NCBI GenBank assembly: GCA_015490675.1
Contig: WFXI01000321.1
Location: 1-25,085, forward strand
Length of the DNA stretch: 25,085 nt
DNA from: Hydrogenothermaceae bacterium
Lineage (GTDB): Bacteria; Aquificota; Aquificia; Aquificales; Hydrogenothermaceae
Direction: 5' to 3'
Each line of letters opens with the position of its first letter. The stretch's first letter is position 1. Shown here one piece after another: positions 15,719 to 23,622 of the stretch. The notes under the pieces were generated by a model that was not told where the DNA came from, made no database searches, and saw nothing but the letters and a program-made list of their open reading frames with translations. The position numbers and the translations under genes were made by a program.

Positions 15719-15748
15719 ATTATACTACAATAGTTACTTAAAAATCAA
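15719..15748 (-). promoter_or_regulatory. Promoter of the dab operon
   Basis: On the minus strand: TTGATT (15743-15748), an 18-base spacer and a perfect TATAAT (15719-15724). Transcription would begin near 15712, about 45 bases before the TTG start of dabB. The -35 lies inside the left arm of the large inverted repeat. Confidence 0.65.
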
Positions 15749-15785
15749 ACGCCGTTATATTTTTATTAAAACGATGTTTGATTTT
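15741..15785. promoter_or_regulatory. Inverted repeat between dab operon and cluster 2
   Basis: Left arm AAAATCAAAC (15741-15750) and right arm GTTTGATTTT (15776-15785) are perfect 10-bp complements. Extending inward as AAAATCAAACnnCGTT gives 14 matches of 16 on each side, around a 13-base centre. The left arm covers the dab -35. The right arm has no -10 at proper distance on the plus strand, so it is not simply a promoter element. A likely operator for joint control of both directions. Confidence 0.55.
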
Positions 15786-15786
15786 G

Positions 15787-15822
15787 ATGATTAATATCAT
15801 ACTCAAGTCCTTCAAATATAAT
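15787..15822 (+). promoter_or_regulatory. Probable promoter region of cluster 2
   Basis: A perfect TATAAT at 15817-15822 with no recognisable -35 at 16-18 bases. Upstream lies the palindrome ATGAT-TAAT-ATCAT (15787-15800). A good -10 without a -35 fits an activator-dependent promoter. The predicted leader is about 140 bases. Confidence 0.45.
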
Positions 15823-15967
15823 TACTGTAAGGGTAAATAAGGAAATCCCCTATTTTTGAAAAATTAGGAAAAACTAACTTGAATTAAAAAAGTTTTTATC
15901 TTAATATTAGGTTAAGGATTAAATTACTTTAATAAAGTTTAAAATTAAATTTATATAGGAGGATAAT

Positions 15968-16537
15968 ATGGCTACATTAGGTCCAGCTCAGTATTCGCCA
16001 TATCCAGTGGCTGTCTATGAAGGAGTTTTAACACCTCCAAAAGGTAAAGCTCTTTTATTCAATGAAATTGTAGATGAAGAAACTGCAATGAGAGAAGCAG
16101 CAAAGGCAATGCTTACTAGAGATAACGCAACAATATTCCCAGGACCTCAGGTTTTATATGCTTGGAACGAGGAAGCAACAGAAAAGGCTAAGCTCGTTAA
16201 AGAAATGGCAGAAGTTTTAAATGCAAAAATAATCCCAATGTATGACTATAGACCAAAATATCCTAAAATTGACCCAGAAGTAGAAATCAACCCTAACCAC
16301 CCTAACTTAACTATCTGGCACAACAAAATTAAAGCTTGTATCTTTATAGGTGTTCACTGTCATTATGCAAATGTTGCATTAAAAATAATTAGAAGTGAAA
16401 CTGACTGTTTCACAATTGCTATGTGTAGTCAAGCAGGTCACGAAGATGCAATGATTACATTAAGAGACCAGCATGTTGATGAGATTAAAAAATTCATTGA
16501 AGTAGCAAAAGAAGTAAAAAAAGAATTAGGTCTTTAA
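15968..16537 (+). CDS. 2-oxoacid:ferredoxin oxidoreductase delta subunit (CODH-epsilon-like), cluster 2
   Basis: A 189-residue paralogue of the 4873-5592 protein, lacking its Pro-rich C-terminal tail. It keeps the putative ligand set: Cys124, His130-Cys131-His132, Cys147, Cys153 and His158. Its first 20 residues (GPAQYSPYPVAVYEG) match the GPAGYMPTP region of the paralogue more loosely, while GKALLFNEIVDEETAMREAA is nearly unchanged. A 50-base tract (16070-16119) is identical to 4984-5033. AGGAGG lies 6 bases before the ATG. As the head of the second cluster it should be an integral subunit of that enzyme. The biochemical role is unknown. Confidence 0.7.
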   Translation: MATLGPAQYSPYPVAVYEGVLTPPKGKALLFNEIVDEETAMREAAKAMLTRDNATIFPGPQVLYAWNEEATEKAKLVKEMAEVLNAKIIPMYDYRPKYPKIDPEVEINPNHPNLTIWHNKIKACIFIGVHCHYANVALKIIRSETDCFTIAMCSQAGHEDAMITLRDQHVDEIKKFIEVAKEVKKELGL

Positions 16538-16566
16538 TATAAATTAATTTTAAGGAGGTAATAAAA

Positions 16567-17751
16567 ATGCAATCAGTTGAAAATAAAGAAAGGGTAAATA
16601 AAAAAGGTCAAAAAATAGTATCTGCAGACTATATTTTATTTGAGGCTCCTAGAGAAAAACACTTTATGACAGGTTCAGAAGCAGTTAAAGAAGCTGTTAA
16701 AAGAGCTTCTGTAGATGCATCTGTTTCATATCCAATTACTCCTCAGTCAGAAGCTGCTCACTTAATTGGGGAACTATGGGCAGAAGGTTATGTAGGTGTT
16801 TACTTTAGAGGTGAGAACGAGTTTGGTGTTATGTCAGAAGTTGCTGGAGCAGCAATGGCTGGTGCTAGAGTTATTACAACAACTTCTGGACCAGGAACAT
16901 TAAGAGCTTTCGAAAACTTTCCAATGTGGTCTGGAACAAGAATTCCTGTTCAACTTGTTTTAATGGCAAGAGGTGTAAATGCACCATTATCTATTCAGCC
17001 TGATAACTTAGAAGTAGACTTTTTACTTGATACAGGATGTATGATTTGGTATGCAGAAAATGTTCAAGAATTATTCGATATGATTATTGCAGGATTTGCA
17101 GTTGCAGAACAGCCAGATGTTCATGTTCCTGTAATTACTGCAGTTGACGGATTCTTTGTATCTCACACAAGAGAAGCTATCTATTTACCTCCTGATGATA
17201 TAGCATTAGAGCCATATAATCCATATAAATCTCCAATGCCAGTAATTGACGCAGAAGTTCCTCCAGGAAGATTTTTAAGAGACCCATTTGTTATGAAATC
17301 TAACTATATTTCTTATGCAACACATGCTAGCTGGCAATGGGAAGTTAGAGCTGCAATAGAAAGATCTAGACCATACGCAAAACACTACTTAAGAGGACTT
17401 ATTGAAGAGTTTGGAGATAAAGATGGTGATGTAGTGTTTGTAGCTTGTGGAACTGCTGCATCACAGGCTAAAGAAGCAACAAGGGTATTATTAGATAAAG
17501 GAATTGCTGCAAAAGTTGTAAAACTCAAAACTATTAGACCATTCCCTGTAGAAGAAGTTATAGAAGCAACTAAAAATGCAAAATATATCTTTGTTCCAGA
17601 GTTTAATGTAGTTGGATGGCTAGAAAGAGAGTTAAGAAAAGTTCTTTACAAAAAATCAACTGCAGAAATTATTGGAACTCCAAGAGTTGCTGGTGGTATG
17701 ACAATGCCAACAGAAGTTGTAGTTAAAGAAGTATTAGAGCATTTAAAATAA
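16567..17751 (+). CDS. 2-oxoacid:ferredoxin oxidoreductase alpha subunit, cluster 2
   Basis: A 394-residue alpha subunit, paralogous to the cluster 1 protein with about ten additional N-terminal residues. YPITPQSE is at 55-62; TTTSGPGTLRAFENFPMWSG is the pyrimidine-domain segment, followed by ARGVNAPLSIQPDN. Domain II with VFVACGTAASQAKEA and TIRPFP lies near residue 290-325. It forms the ThDP site with the beta subunit. AAGGAGGT precedes the ATG, 29 bases after the delta gene. The VNAPLSIQPDN element is the same in both alpha subunits and looks closer to pyruvate- than to classical 2-oxoglutarate-type enzymes, so it does not separate the two. Confidence 0.88.
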   Translation: MQSVENKERVNKKGQKIVSADYILFEAPREKHFMTGSEAVKEAVKRASVDASVSYPITPQSEAAHLIGELWAEGYVGVYFRGENEFGVMSEVAGAAMAGARVITTTSGPGTLRAFENFPMWSGTRIPVQLVLMARGVNAPLSIQPDNLEVDFLLDTGCMIWYAENVQELFDMIIAGFAVAEQPDVHVPVITAVDGFFVSHTREAIYLPPDDIALEPYNPYKSPMPVIDAEVPPGRFLRDPFVMKSNYISYATHASWQWEVRAAIERSRPYAKHYLRGLIEEFGDKDGDVVFVACGTAASQAKEATRVLLDKGIAAKVVKLKTIRPFPVEEVIEATKNAKYIFVPEFNVVGWLERELRKVLYKKSTAEIIGTPRVAGGMTMPTEVVVKEVLEHLK

Positions 17752-17774
17752 AAATTTCATAAGGAGGTAAAAAG

Positions 17775-18635
17775 ATGTCATTTAAGATATATAAAGTAAA
17801 TGAAGCTTTAAGAGATGTAGTTCCTCAAGAAGTTATTGACCTTGAGGAAAAAGCTACTTGGGGTGACCCAAAAAGAAGTGTAATGCAAATCCCTACTCAC
17901 AAGGAATTATTAGAAGAACACTCTTTATGTGCTGGTTGTCCAGAAGCGGCAGCTATTAGATACATTCTTGCATCTTTACCAAACCCAGAAGATACAATTA
18001 TTGTTAACTCTACTGGATGTACTTCATTAGTTTTCCCTCATATTTCTTTACACACAGTGCACTCACTCTTTGGAAACCAAAACTCTGTAGCATCTGGTAT
18101 TAAAAGAGTTTTAGAGTATAGATTTCCTGACAAGGTAAAAGATGTTGTGGTTTTAGCTGGTGATGGTGCTACAGTTGATATTGGTTTAGACTATACATTA
18201 CAGTCTTTCTTTAGACAGGAAAAAATAACTACAATCTGTTTTGATAACGAAGTATATGCAAACACAGGTGGACAGGAGTCAGGATTAACTCCAAAAGGAC
18301 ATGTATTTAAAATGGCTCCAAAAGGAAAACAATTTGAAAAAGTTCCTATGTGGCAACTTGCAATAGATTCTGGATGTCACTATGTAGCTAGATTAACTGT
18401 GTCTTCTCCAAAGAGAGTTGAAAAAGTTATTAAAGAAGCTATTTATGTAGCTAGAGAAGTTGGACCAACTTATGTTCACCTTTATACTCCTTGTATCCTT
18501 GAAATTGGATTAAACTCTGATGATGGTCTTGAAGAAATGAGAGCTAGAGATAAAGAAAGATTTAAATTCTTTGAATATAAAACTCCTGAAGCTGAAGAAG
18601 TTTTAGCTAAATATAAAGAGGAGGGCTTATTATAA
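17775..18635 (+). CDS. 2-oxoacid:ferredoxin oxidoreductase beta subunit, cluster 2
   Basis: A 286-residue ThDP and [4Fe-4S] subunit. The cluster ligands are Cys52 and Cys55 (CAGC), Cys82 (STGC) and Cys240 (TPC). The ThDP motif runs from GDG at 129-131 to Asn158 (NEVYANTGGQ). The elements CAGCPEA, STGC and TPC resemble pyruvate:ferredoxin oxidoreductases slightly more than those of cluster 1 do, which gives a weak preference for pyruvate synthase here. AAGGAGGT lies 7 bases before the ATG. Its stop overlaps the start of the gamma gene by one base (TAATG), so translation of the two is coupled. Confidence 0.9.
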   Translation: MSFKIYKVNEALRDVVPQEVIDLEEKATWGDPKRSVMQIPTHKELLEEHSLCAGCPEAAAIRYILASLPNPEDTIIVNSTGCTSLVFPHISLHTVHSLFGNQNSVASGIKRVLEYRFPDKVKDVVVLAGDGATVDIGLDYTLQSFFRQEKITTICFDNEVYANTGGQESGLTPKGHVFKMAPKGKQFEKVPMWQLAIDSGCHYVARLTVSSPKRVEKVIKEAIYVAREVGPTYVHLYTPCILEIGLNSDDGLEEMRARDKERFKFFEYKTPEAEEVLAKYKEEGLL

Positions 18636-19351
18636 TGAGTAGAAAAACCATATCTATAAGAATGCCTGCTCTTGGTGGGCAGGGTGCTGTTACTGCTGCT
18701 CATATCATTGCTACAGCTGCAGATAACGAAGGATATTATGCAGTATCTAACCCGTTCTTTGGTGCAGAAAAAAGAATGGCTCCTTCTGAAAGTTATGCTA
18801 GACTTGGAGTTATTCCTATCTATGATAGAGGAGAGGTTGTTTATCCAGATGTAATTATGGTTTTCCACCCTCAGGTTATTACAATGGGTAAATCTTACAC
18901 AATGCCTTTCTATTCTGGAATTAAAGAAAATGGTCTTATTTTAATTAACAGTGAAGAAGACTTATTATCTGATGAAGACAAAAAACTTCTTGAAGAAAAG
19001 AATGTTTATGTTTTAAGCAGAGACTTTACAAAATTTGCTCTTGAAATAGCAGGAACAGAGCTTGCTACTAACATGGCTATGCTTGGTGCTTTATTTGGAG
19101 CTATTGGAATAGTTAGCAAGCCTTCTATTGAAGAGGGTATTAAAGCTAGATTCCTAAAGAAATATGTAGCATCTGGTGGAACAGCTACTCTTGACTCTGC
19201 AATTGAGAAAAAATTCAAAAGAAAACTTGAATTAATTGAGAAAAACCTTGCAACTGCTTCAGCAGCTTATGACTTAGCTAGAGAATGGGCTCAAAGCCAA
19301 GGTATAGAACCTTTCTTACCTCCTCCTCCAACTAAAGAGCAAGCTGCTTAA
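18635..19351 (+). CDS. 2-oxoacid:ferredoxin oxidoreductase gamma subunit, cluster 2
   Basis: A 238-residue gamma subunit with the glycine-rich opening MPALGGQGAVTAAHIIATAA (residues 10-29) and FFGAEKRMAPSESYAR. It is longer than the cluster 1 copy by a Pro-rich tail (EPFLPPPPTKEQAA). The block HPQVITMGKSYTMPFYSG and the following LALEIAGTELATNMAML-like segment are almost the same as in the paralogue; bases 19035-19077 are identical to 8121-8163. GAGGAGG for its start lies within the end of the beta gene. No small ferredoxin subunit follows: the operon ends here at a terminator. Confidence 0.88.
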   Translation: MSRKTISIRMPALGGQGAVTAAHIIATAADNEGYYAVSNPFFGAEKRMAPSESYARLGVIPIYDRGEVVYPDVIMVFHPQVITMGKSYTMPFYSGIKENGLILINSEEDLLSDEDKKLLEEKNVYVLSRDFTKFALEIAGTELATNMAMLGALFGAIGIVSKPSIEEGIKARFLKKYVASGGTATLDSAIEKKFKRKLELIEKNLATASAAYDLAREWAQSQGIEPFLPPPPTKEQAA

Positions 19352-19363
19352 TATAAAGAATTT

Positions 19364-19384
19364 AGCCCCTTTTTGGGGCTTTTA
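19364..19384 (+). terminator. Rho-independent terminator after cluster 2
   Basis: A 6-bp GC-rich stem AGCCCC / GGGGCT with a loop of five T, followed by TTTAT. It lies 13 bases after the gamma stop and abuts the convergent end of hemE, for which it may also serve weakly on the other strand. Confidence 0.75.
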
Positions 19385-19385
19385 T

Positions 19386-20429
19386 CTATCTAATACTTTC
19401 CTTTTGAACGGTTTCAACTAAAAATCTTACCTTTTCAAATTCCATATCGGGCATTAATCCATGACCTAAATTGAATATATGCCCACTATCACTTCCCCAT
19501 TTTTCTAAAATTTCAACAGCTTTTTTCTTTATAACTTCCTTATTTGCATATAAAACTATCGGGTCTAAGTTACCTTGAACTGCAGATTTTGGATAAACTT
19601 TTTCCTTAACAACCTTTATATCTATCATCCAATCAACACTATACGCATCAGCTCCAGAAGTAATCATATAGTCTAAAAATCCCGCAACTCCTTTAGTAAA
19701 ATGAATGATTGGCTTATTAGTTTTTTCTTTTAATTTGCTAATAATCTTTTTTATTGGAGGTAAAGCAAACTCTTTATAATCATCAGGAGACAAATATCCT
19801 CCCCAACTATCAAATATTTGAACTACATCAGCCCCACTTTCGAATTGAAAATACAAATAATCAATTAGTGCATCTGCTAATTTATCAAGTAATATTTTAA
19901 AATCTTGAGGATAGTTATACATAAATGCCTTAGCTTTTTTAAAATCTCTAGAAGTTCTTCCTTCTATCATATAAGCAGCTAGCGTAAATGGAGCTCCACA
20001 AAAACCTATTGTTGGAATTTCTCTATTTAATTTTTCATTAACTCCTTTGATTATCTCTCCAACATAATTAACTTCTTCTACATTTAAAGGTTTTAGTCTT
20101 TTTATATCTTCTGGAGTTATTATTGGAGATTCGAAAACTGGTCCTTCTCCTTCTTTAAATTCAAAGTTAAAACCCATTGGTTCTAAAGGAGTTAAGATAT
20201 CAGAAAAGATTATAGTTGCATCTACATTTAAAAGTTTTTTAGGTAAAATTGAAGCTTCTACTGACAATTCTACATTTTTATAAAATTTTTTAAAACTTCC
20301 TGCTTTTTTTCTCAACTGTCTATACTCTGGCATATATCTGCCTGCCTGACGCATAAGCCAGATAGGAGTTCTTTCTACTGGTTGATTTTTTATTGCCCTA
20401 AGGAGTAAATCGTTTTTTGGTGTTTGCAT
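19386..20429 (-). CDS. hemE: Uroporphyrinogen decarboxylase
   Basis: A 347-residue HemE, which removes four carboxyl groups from uroporphyrinogen III to give coproporphyrinogen III in haem synthesis, in the cytoplasm. The N-terminal signature PVERTPIWLMRQAGRYMPEY (residues 17-36) holds the substrate-binding Arg pair. GFCGAPFTLAAYMIEG near 140-156 is the second signature, and the substrate-contacting Asp is in TIIFSDILTPLEPMG. The length is normal. The ATG is preceded by a GGGG-type ribosome site in AAAGGGGAAA. A minus-strand TATAAT at 20466-20471 could be its promoter. It is a single-gene unit between two terminators. Confidence 0.95.
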   Translation of the reverse strand: MQTPKNDLLLRAIKNQPVERTPIWLMRQAGRYMPEYRQLRKKAGSFKKFYKNVELSVEASILPKKLLNVDATIIFSDILTPLEPMGFNFEFKEGEGPVFESPIITPEDIKRLKPLNVEEVNYVGEIIKGVNEKLNREIPTIGFCGAPFTLAAYMIEGRTSRDFKKAKAFMYNYPQDFKILLDKLADALIDYLYFQFESGADVVQIFDSWGGYLSPDDYKEFALPPIKKIISKLKEKTNKPIIHFTKGVAGFLDYMITSGADAYSVDWMIDIKVVKEKVYPKSAVQGNLDPIVLYANKEVIKKKAVEILEKWGSDSGHIFNLGHGLMPDMEFEKVRFLVETVQKESIR

Positions 20430-20465
20430 AAAAATTTCCCCTTTCTAAGAAAATAATTGAAGATA

Positions 20466-20471
20466 ATTATA
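20466..20471 (-). promoter_or_regulatory. Possible -10 element of hemE
   Basis: A perfect TATAAT on the minus strand, about 37 bases before the hemE ATG. No convincing -35 at 16-18 bases upstream. Confidence 0.35.
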
Positions 20472-20503
20472 TACAAAAGGGGATTTAATTGCTTAAAAAA
20501 GAG

Positions 20504-20525
20504 AAAAAAGGGGCAAAAAGCCCCT
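20504..20525 (-). terminator. Rho-independent terminator after clpB
   Basis: On the minus strand a 6-bp stem AGGGGC / GCCCCT with a five-T loop is followed by six T. It lies about 20 bases after the clpB stop and separates clpB from hemE. Confidence 0.8.
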
Positions 20526-20544
20526 AATAGACGGAAGTTATTTA

Positions 20545-23500
20545 TTAATTGCTTTCTTCTGACTGTGTATTTTCTTCCTTTTTCTTAGGTATAAACTTTA
20601 ACTCTCCATTTTCTTCATCAATTACTACAACATCTCCAGGTTTAACTTCTCCTTTAAGTATTAAGTCAGCAAGAGGAGTTTCTACATATTTTTGTATAGC
20701 TCTTCTTAATGGTCTAGCTCCATAAACTGGGTCGTATCCAAGCTTAGCGATTAACTCCTTAGCTTTTTCTGTAGCTTCTATCATAATACCTCTTTCGTGG
20801 AGTCTAGCATTTAGGTTTTTAAGCATAAGTTCAACAATCTGTAGTAATTCTTTCTTAAATAGAGGTTTAAACACTAATATTTCGTCTAATCTGTTTAAGA
20901 ATTCAGGTCTAAAGTAGTTTTTAACTTCTTCTAATACTTTTTCTTTAGCTATGCTAAATTCTTTTTCTATTGTTTCTTCATCTGCATCAAATGGGATAAG
21001 TGTTAAATACTGGCTACCTATGTTAGAAGTTAGAATAATTATAGTATTTCTAAAGCTTACAGTTCTTCCTTGTGCATCTGTAAGTCTTCCATCATCTAAA
21101 ACTTGTAAGAATACGTCAAATACTCTTGGGTGAGCTTTTTCTATTTCATCAAGTAATACTACAGAGTAAGGTTTTCTTCTAACTGCTTCTGTTAATTTTC
21201 CACCTTCTTCATATCCTACATATCCTGGAGGTGCACCAATTAATTTAGCAACAGAGTGCTCTTCTTTAAATTCTGACATATCAAGTCTGATTAATGCATC
21301 TTCATCTCCAAACAATAGTTCTGCTAGAGCTTTTGCTGTTTCAGTTTTACCAACTCCTGTTGGTCCAAGGAACATAAATGATGCAAGAGGTTTTCTTGGG
21401 TCTGATAATCCAGCTCTTGCTCTTCTTATAGCTTCCGCTACTGCTTTGATTACATGCTCCTGGTCAACAACTCTTTTATGTAGTTCTTCTTCAAGATGTA
21501 AAAGTCTTTCCATTTCTTCTTCTTTTAGTTTAGACAATGGAATACCTGTCCAATCAGATACTACTTCAGCAACATCATCTTCTGTAACAACAGTTTTTTC
21601 AGCAATTTTTAGCTCAAGTTCTTTAATTTCTTTTTCAAGTTTTGCTTTTTCTATTTTTAGTTCTGCCTCTTTTTCGTAATCTCCTTTTTGAGATGCTTCT
21701 TCTATTTTCTTTTCTAGTTCTTCAAGTTGTTTCTTTAGCTGTTCTAATCTCATATGTTCATTATCTGAGTTGAGCATTAACTCTTTTAGTTGTTTTTCTA
21801 AGTTTGCCTTTTCTATTTTTAGCTGAGCTTCTTTCTCGTAATCACCATCCAAAGAAGCCTGAACTATTTGTTCTTCAAGTAGTTTTATTTTTCTTTCAAG
21901 CTCTATAACTTCAGGAAGAGCGTATACTAATTTCAATTTCTTTCTAGCACAAGCTTGGTCTAAAGCGTCTATAGCTTTATCTGGTAATCTTCTATCCTGT
22001 ATGTATCTATGTGTTAGTTTTGCAGAAGCTTCTATCGCAGAATCGTCAATTTTTACACCATGGTGTTTTTCAAGTTTTGGTCTTAAAGCTCTAAGTATTT
22101 CAATAGTAGTTTCCACATCTGGTTCTTCAACTAATACAGGTTGGAATCTTCTTTCTAATGCAGGGTCTTTTTCTATATATTTTCTGTATTCTTCTAGTGT
22201 AGTTGCACCAATAACTCTAAGTTCACCTCTAGCAAGTGCTGGTTTTAGTAGGTTTCCTGCATCTGTTGAACCTTCTGTAGCACCAGCTCCAACAATAGTA
22301 TGGAGCTCATCAATAAATAGAATTATTTCCCCTTCTGATTTTTTAACTTCATCTATTATTCCTTTTAATCTTTCTTCAAATTCACCTCTATATTTTGTTC
22401 CAGCGAGTAATGCTCCCATATCTAGGGCAATAACCCTTTTATCGAATAAATCCTCTGGAACTTCTTTATTAACTATTTTTTGAGCAAGTCCTTCTACAAT
22501 AGCAGTTTTACCAACTCCAGCTTCACCAACTAAAACAGGGTTATTTTTACTTCTTCTTAAAAGTATTTCTATAACTTGCTGAATTTCTTTTTCTCTACCA
22601 ATAACTGGGTCTAATTTTCCTTGTTTAGCAAGTTCTGTTAAGTCAACACCAAACTTCTCAAGTGCTGATTTTTCTTCTTCCGCCATTTCTTGTTGAATGT
22701 TTTCTCCATTCATTGTTTCCTTTCCTCCTTTTAGTATTTGTTCTAAAATTTTTCCTGCAATTGTATCTTTTGCATCTACTAATGCAGTTGCTATATATAT
22801 AGGAGAAACCTGTGCTTCTCCTTTTTCTAAAGCAAGTTTTTCTGCTTGCTCCAGGACTTTTATTAACTTATTTGCATAAACTTTTCCACTTTTTGTTCCT
22901 AAAACTTCTTCAGCTACTTTAACTATAATTCTATCAGGAGAAAGCCCAAGTTCATCAATCTGTTTAACAAAATCTGAGTTTTCTATAATCTTGTATAAAA
23001 CAGAAGATAAACTTGCCTCTCCATTTAAAAATGCATTGGCAGTAGCTTCATCCATTACTTGAATTAATGAATTTTTAATTTGAGCTAACTGCCCTTTTAA
23101 TTCTTTTTCATATCTAGACAACCTTTCATATTCAAGTCTAGCTGAGCTTCCAAATCCACCCCAAAAACTACTTTCTTCATATCTAAGTTCATTTTCAAGT
23201 TGTTTTTTTGCTTGAGCTACTTTTTGAAGCTCTGCAGTTATTTGGTTAATATTTGATTTAACTTGTGATAATTGATTTTGCAAATTTTTTAAATAATCAA
23301 CATATTCTCTTGTTGATTTGTCAATTTGAGAATATAAATCATTTAAATACTCCTGTATTTTGTGGACTAAATCTTTAGTATCAATTCCTCTTTTTTCCAA
23401 AACTTTCACTAGAGGAGAGTCTTTTTTCGTAATAATTGCAAGAAGTAAATGGTCTGTGTCAACAAGTCTATCTTTTCTTGCATTGGCATTTGATTTAGCT

Positions 23501-23550
23501 GTTTCTAAAATTTCTTTTGATTTCTGGTCTAAAAGGTTTTCGCTAAACAT
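20545..23550 (-). CDS. clpB: ATP-dependent chaperone ClpB (extended)
   Basis: A 1001-residue Hsp100 AAA+ disaggregase, against about 860 in typical ClpB. It works with DnaK to rescue aggregated protein. The Walker A motifs are GEAGVGKT (342-349) and GPTGVGKT (729-736); the Walker B motifs are LFIDE (411-415) and VVLLDE (797-802). The middle domain, about 545-655, is coiled coil and contains a tandem duplication: GDYEKEAQLKIEKANLEKQL near 569 and GDYEKEAELKIEKAKLEKEI near 623. The two halves of the N-terminal Clp repeat domain (about 1-70 and 222-272) are split by an inserted segment with coiled coil (about 75-160), which explains most of the extra length. AGGGGG precedes the ATG. No ClpP-binding loop (IGF/L type) was noticed. 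No CIRCE element was seen upstream. Confidence 0.92.
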   Translation of the reverse strand: MFSENLLDQKSKEILETAKSNANARKDRLVDTDHLLLAIITKKDSPLVKVLEKRGIDTKDLVHKIQEYLNDLYSQIDKSTREYVDYLKNLQNQLSQVKSNINQITAELQKVAQAKKQLENELRYEESSFWGGFGSSARLEYERLSRYEKELKGQLAQIKNSLIQVMDEATANAFLNGEASLSSVLYKIIENSDFVKQIDELGLSPDRIIVKVAEEVLGTKSGKVYANKLIKVLEQAEKLALEKGEAQVSPIYIATALVDAKDTIAGKILEQILKGGKETMNGENIQQEMAEEEKSALEKFGVDLTELAKQGKLDPVIGREKEIQQVIEILLRRSKNNPVLVGEAGVGKTAIVEGLAQKIVNKEVPEDLFDKRVIALDMGALLAGTKYRGEFEERLKGIIDEVKKSEGEIILFIDELHTIVGAGATEGSTDAGNLLKPALARGELRVIGATTLEEYRKYIEKDPALERRFQPVLVEEPDVETTIEILRALRPKLEKHHGVKIDDSAIEASAKLTHRYIQDRRLPDKAIDALDQACARKKLKLVYALPEVIELERKIKLLEEQIVQASLDGDYEKEAQLKIEKANLEKQLKELMLNSDNEHMRLEQLKKQLEELEKKIEEASQKGDYEKEAELKIEKAKLEKEIKELELKIAEKTVVTEDDVAEVVSDWTGIPLSKLKEEEMERLLHLEEELHKRVVDQEHVIKAVAEAIRRARAGLSDPRKPLASFMFLGPTGVGKTETAKALAELLFGDEDALIRLDMSEFKEEHSVAKLIGAPPGYVGYEEGGKLTEAVRRKPYSVVLLDEIEKAHPRVFDVFLQVLDDGRLTDAQGRTVSFRNTIIILTSNIGSQYLTLIPFDADEETIEKEFSIAKEKVLEEVKNYFRPEFLNRLDEILVFKPLFKKELLQIVELMLKNLNARLHERGIMIEATEKAKELIAKLGYDPVYGARPLRRAIQKYVETPLADLILKGEVKPGDVVVIDEENGELKFIPKKKEENTQSEESN

Positions 23551-23591
23551 TTTTTATCCCCCTAATAATTTTAGTGAGTTATTGTTAGATA

Positions 23592-23619
23592 AATTTATAA
23601 TATTTTTCTAAAATGTCAA
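23592..23619 (-). promoter_or_regulatory. Promoter of clpB
   Basis: On the minus strand a perfect TTGACA (23614-23619) is followed at 16 bases by TAAATT (23592-23597); a better-matched TATAAA overlaps it at 14 bases (23594-23599). It lies 42-69 bases before the ATG. A housekeeping-type promoter; no heat-shock operator recognised. Confidence 0.5.
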
Positions 23620-23622
23620 TAG

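Larger units (their letters stand above)
15667..15967. other. Divergent regulatory region between dab operon and cluster 2
   Basis: The only gene-free stretch of about 300 bases. It holds a minus-strand promoter for dabB, a long inverted repeat (15741-15785), a small palindrome (15787-15800), a plus-strand -10 (15817-15822) and a leader of about 140 bases. The leader has weak AT-rich hairpins near 15849-15868 and 15900-15916. No known riboswitch pattern was recognised in it. Confidence 0.7.

Noticed and set aside
15823..15957. Riboswitch in the long cluster 2 leader
   Set aside because: Only weak AT-rich hairpins with tiny or unstable stems; no conserved riboswitch core recognised and no terminator/antiterminator pair.
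18482..18868. 128-codon minus-strand frame across the cluster 2 beta/gamma junction
   Set aside because: Antisense to two clearly coding genes; composition is that of a shadow.
22001..22483. 160-codon open frame on the plus strand within clpB
   Set aside because: Ser-rich antisense shadow of the AAA+ domain, without ribosome site or recognisable domain.
23551..23622. CIRCE or other heat-shock operator upstream of clpB
   Set aside because: No TTAGCACTC-type inverted repeat found; only a housekeeping-like promoter is visible.
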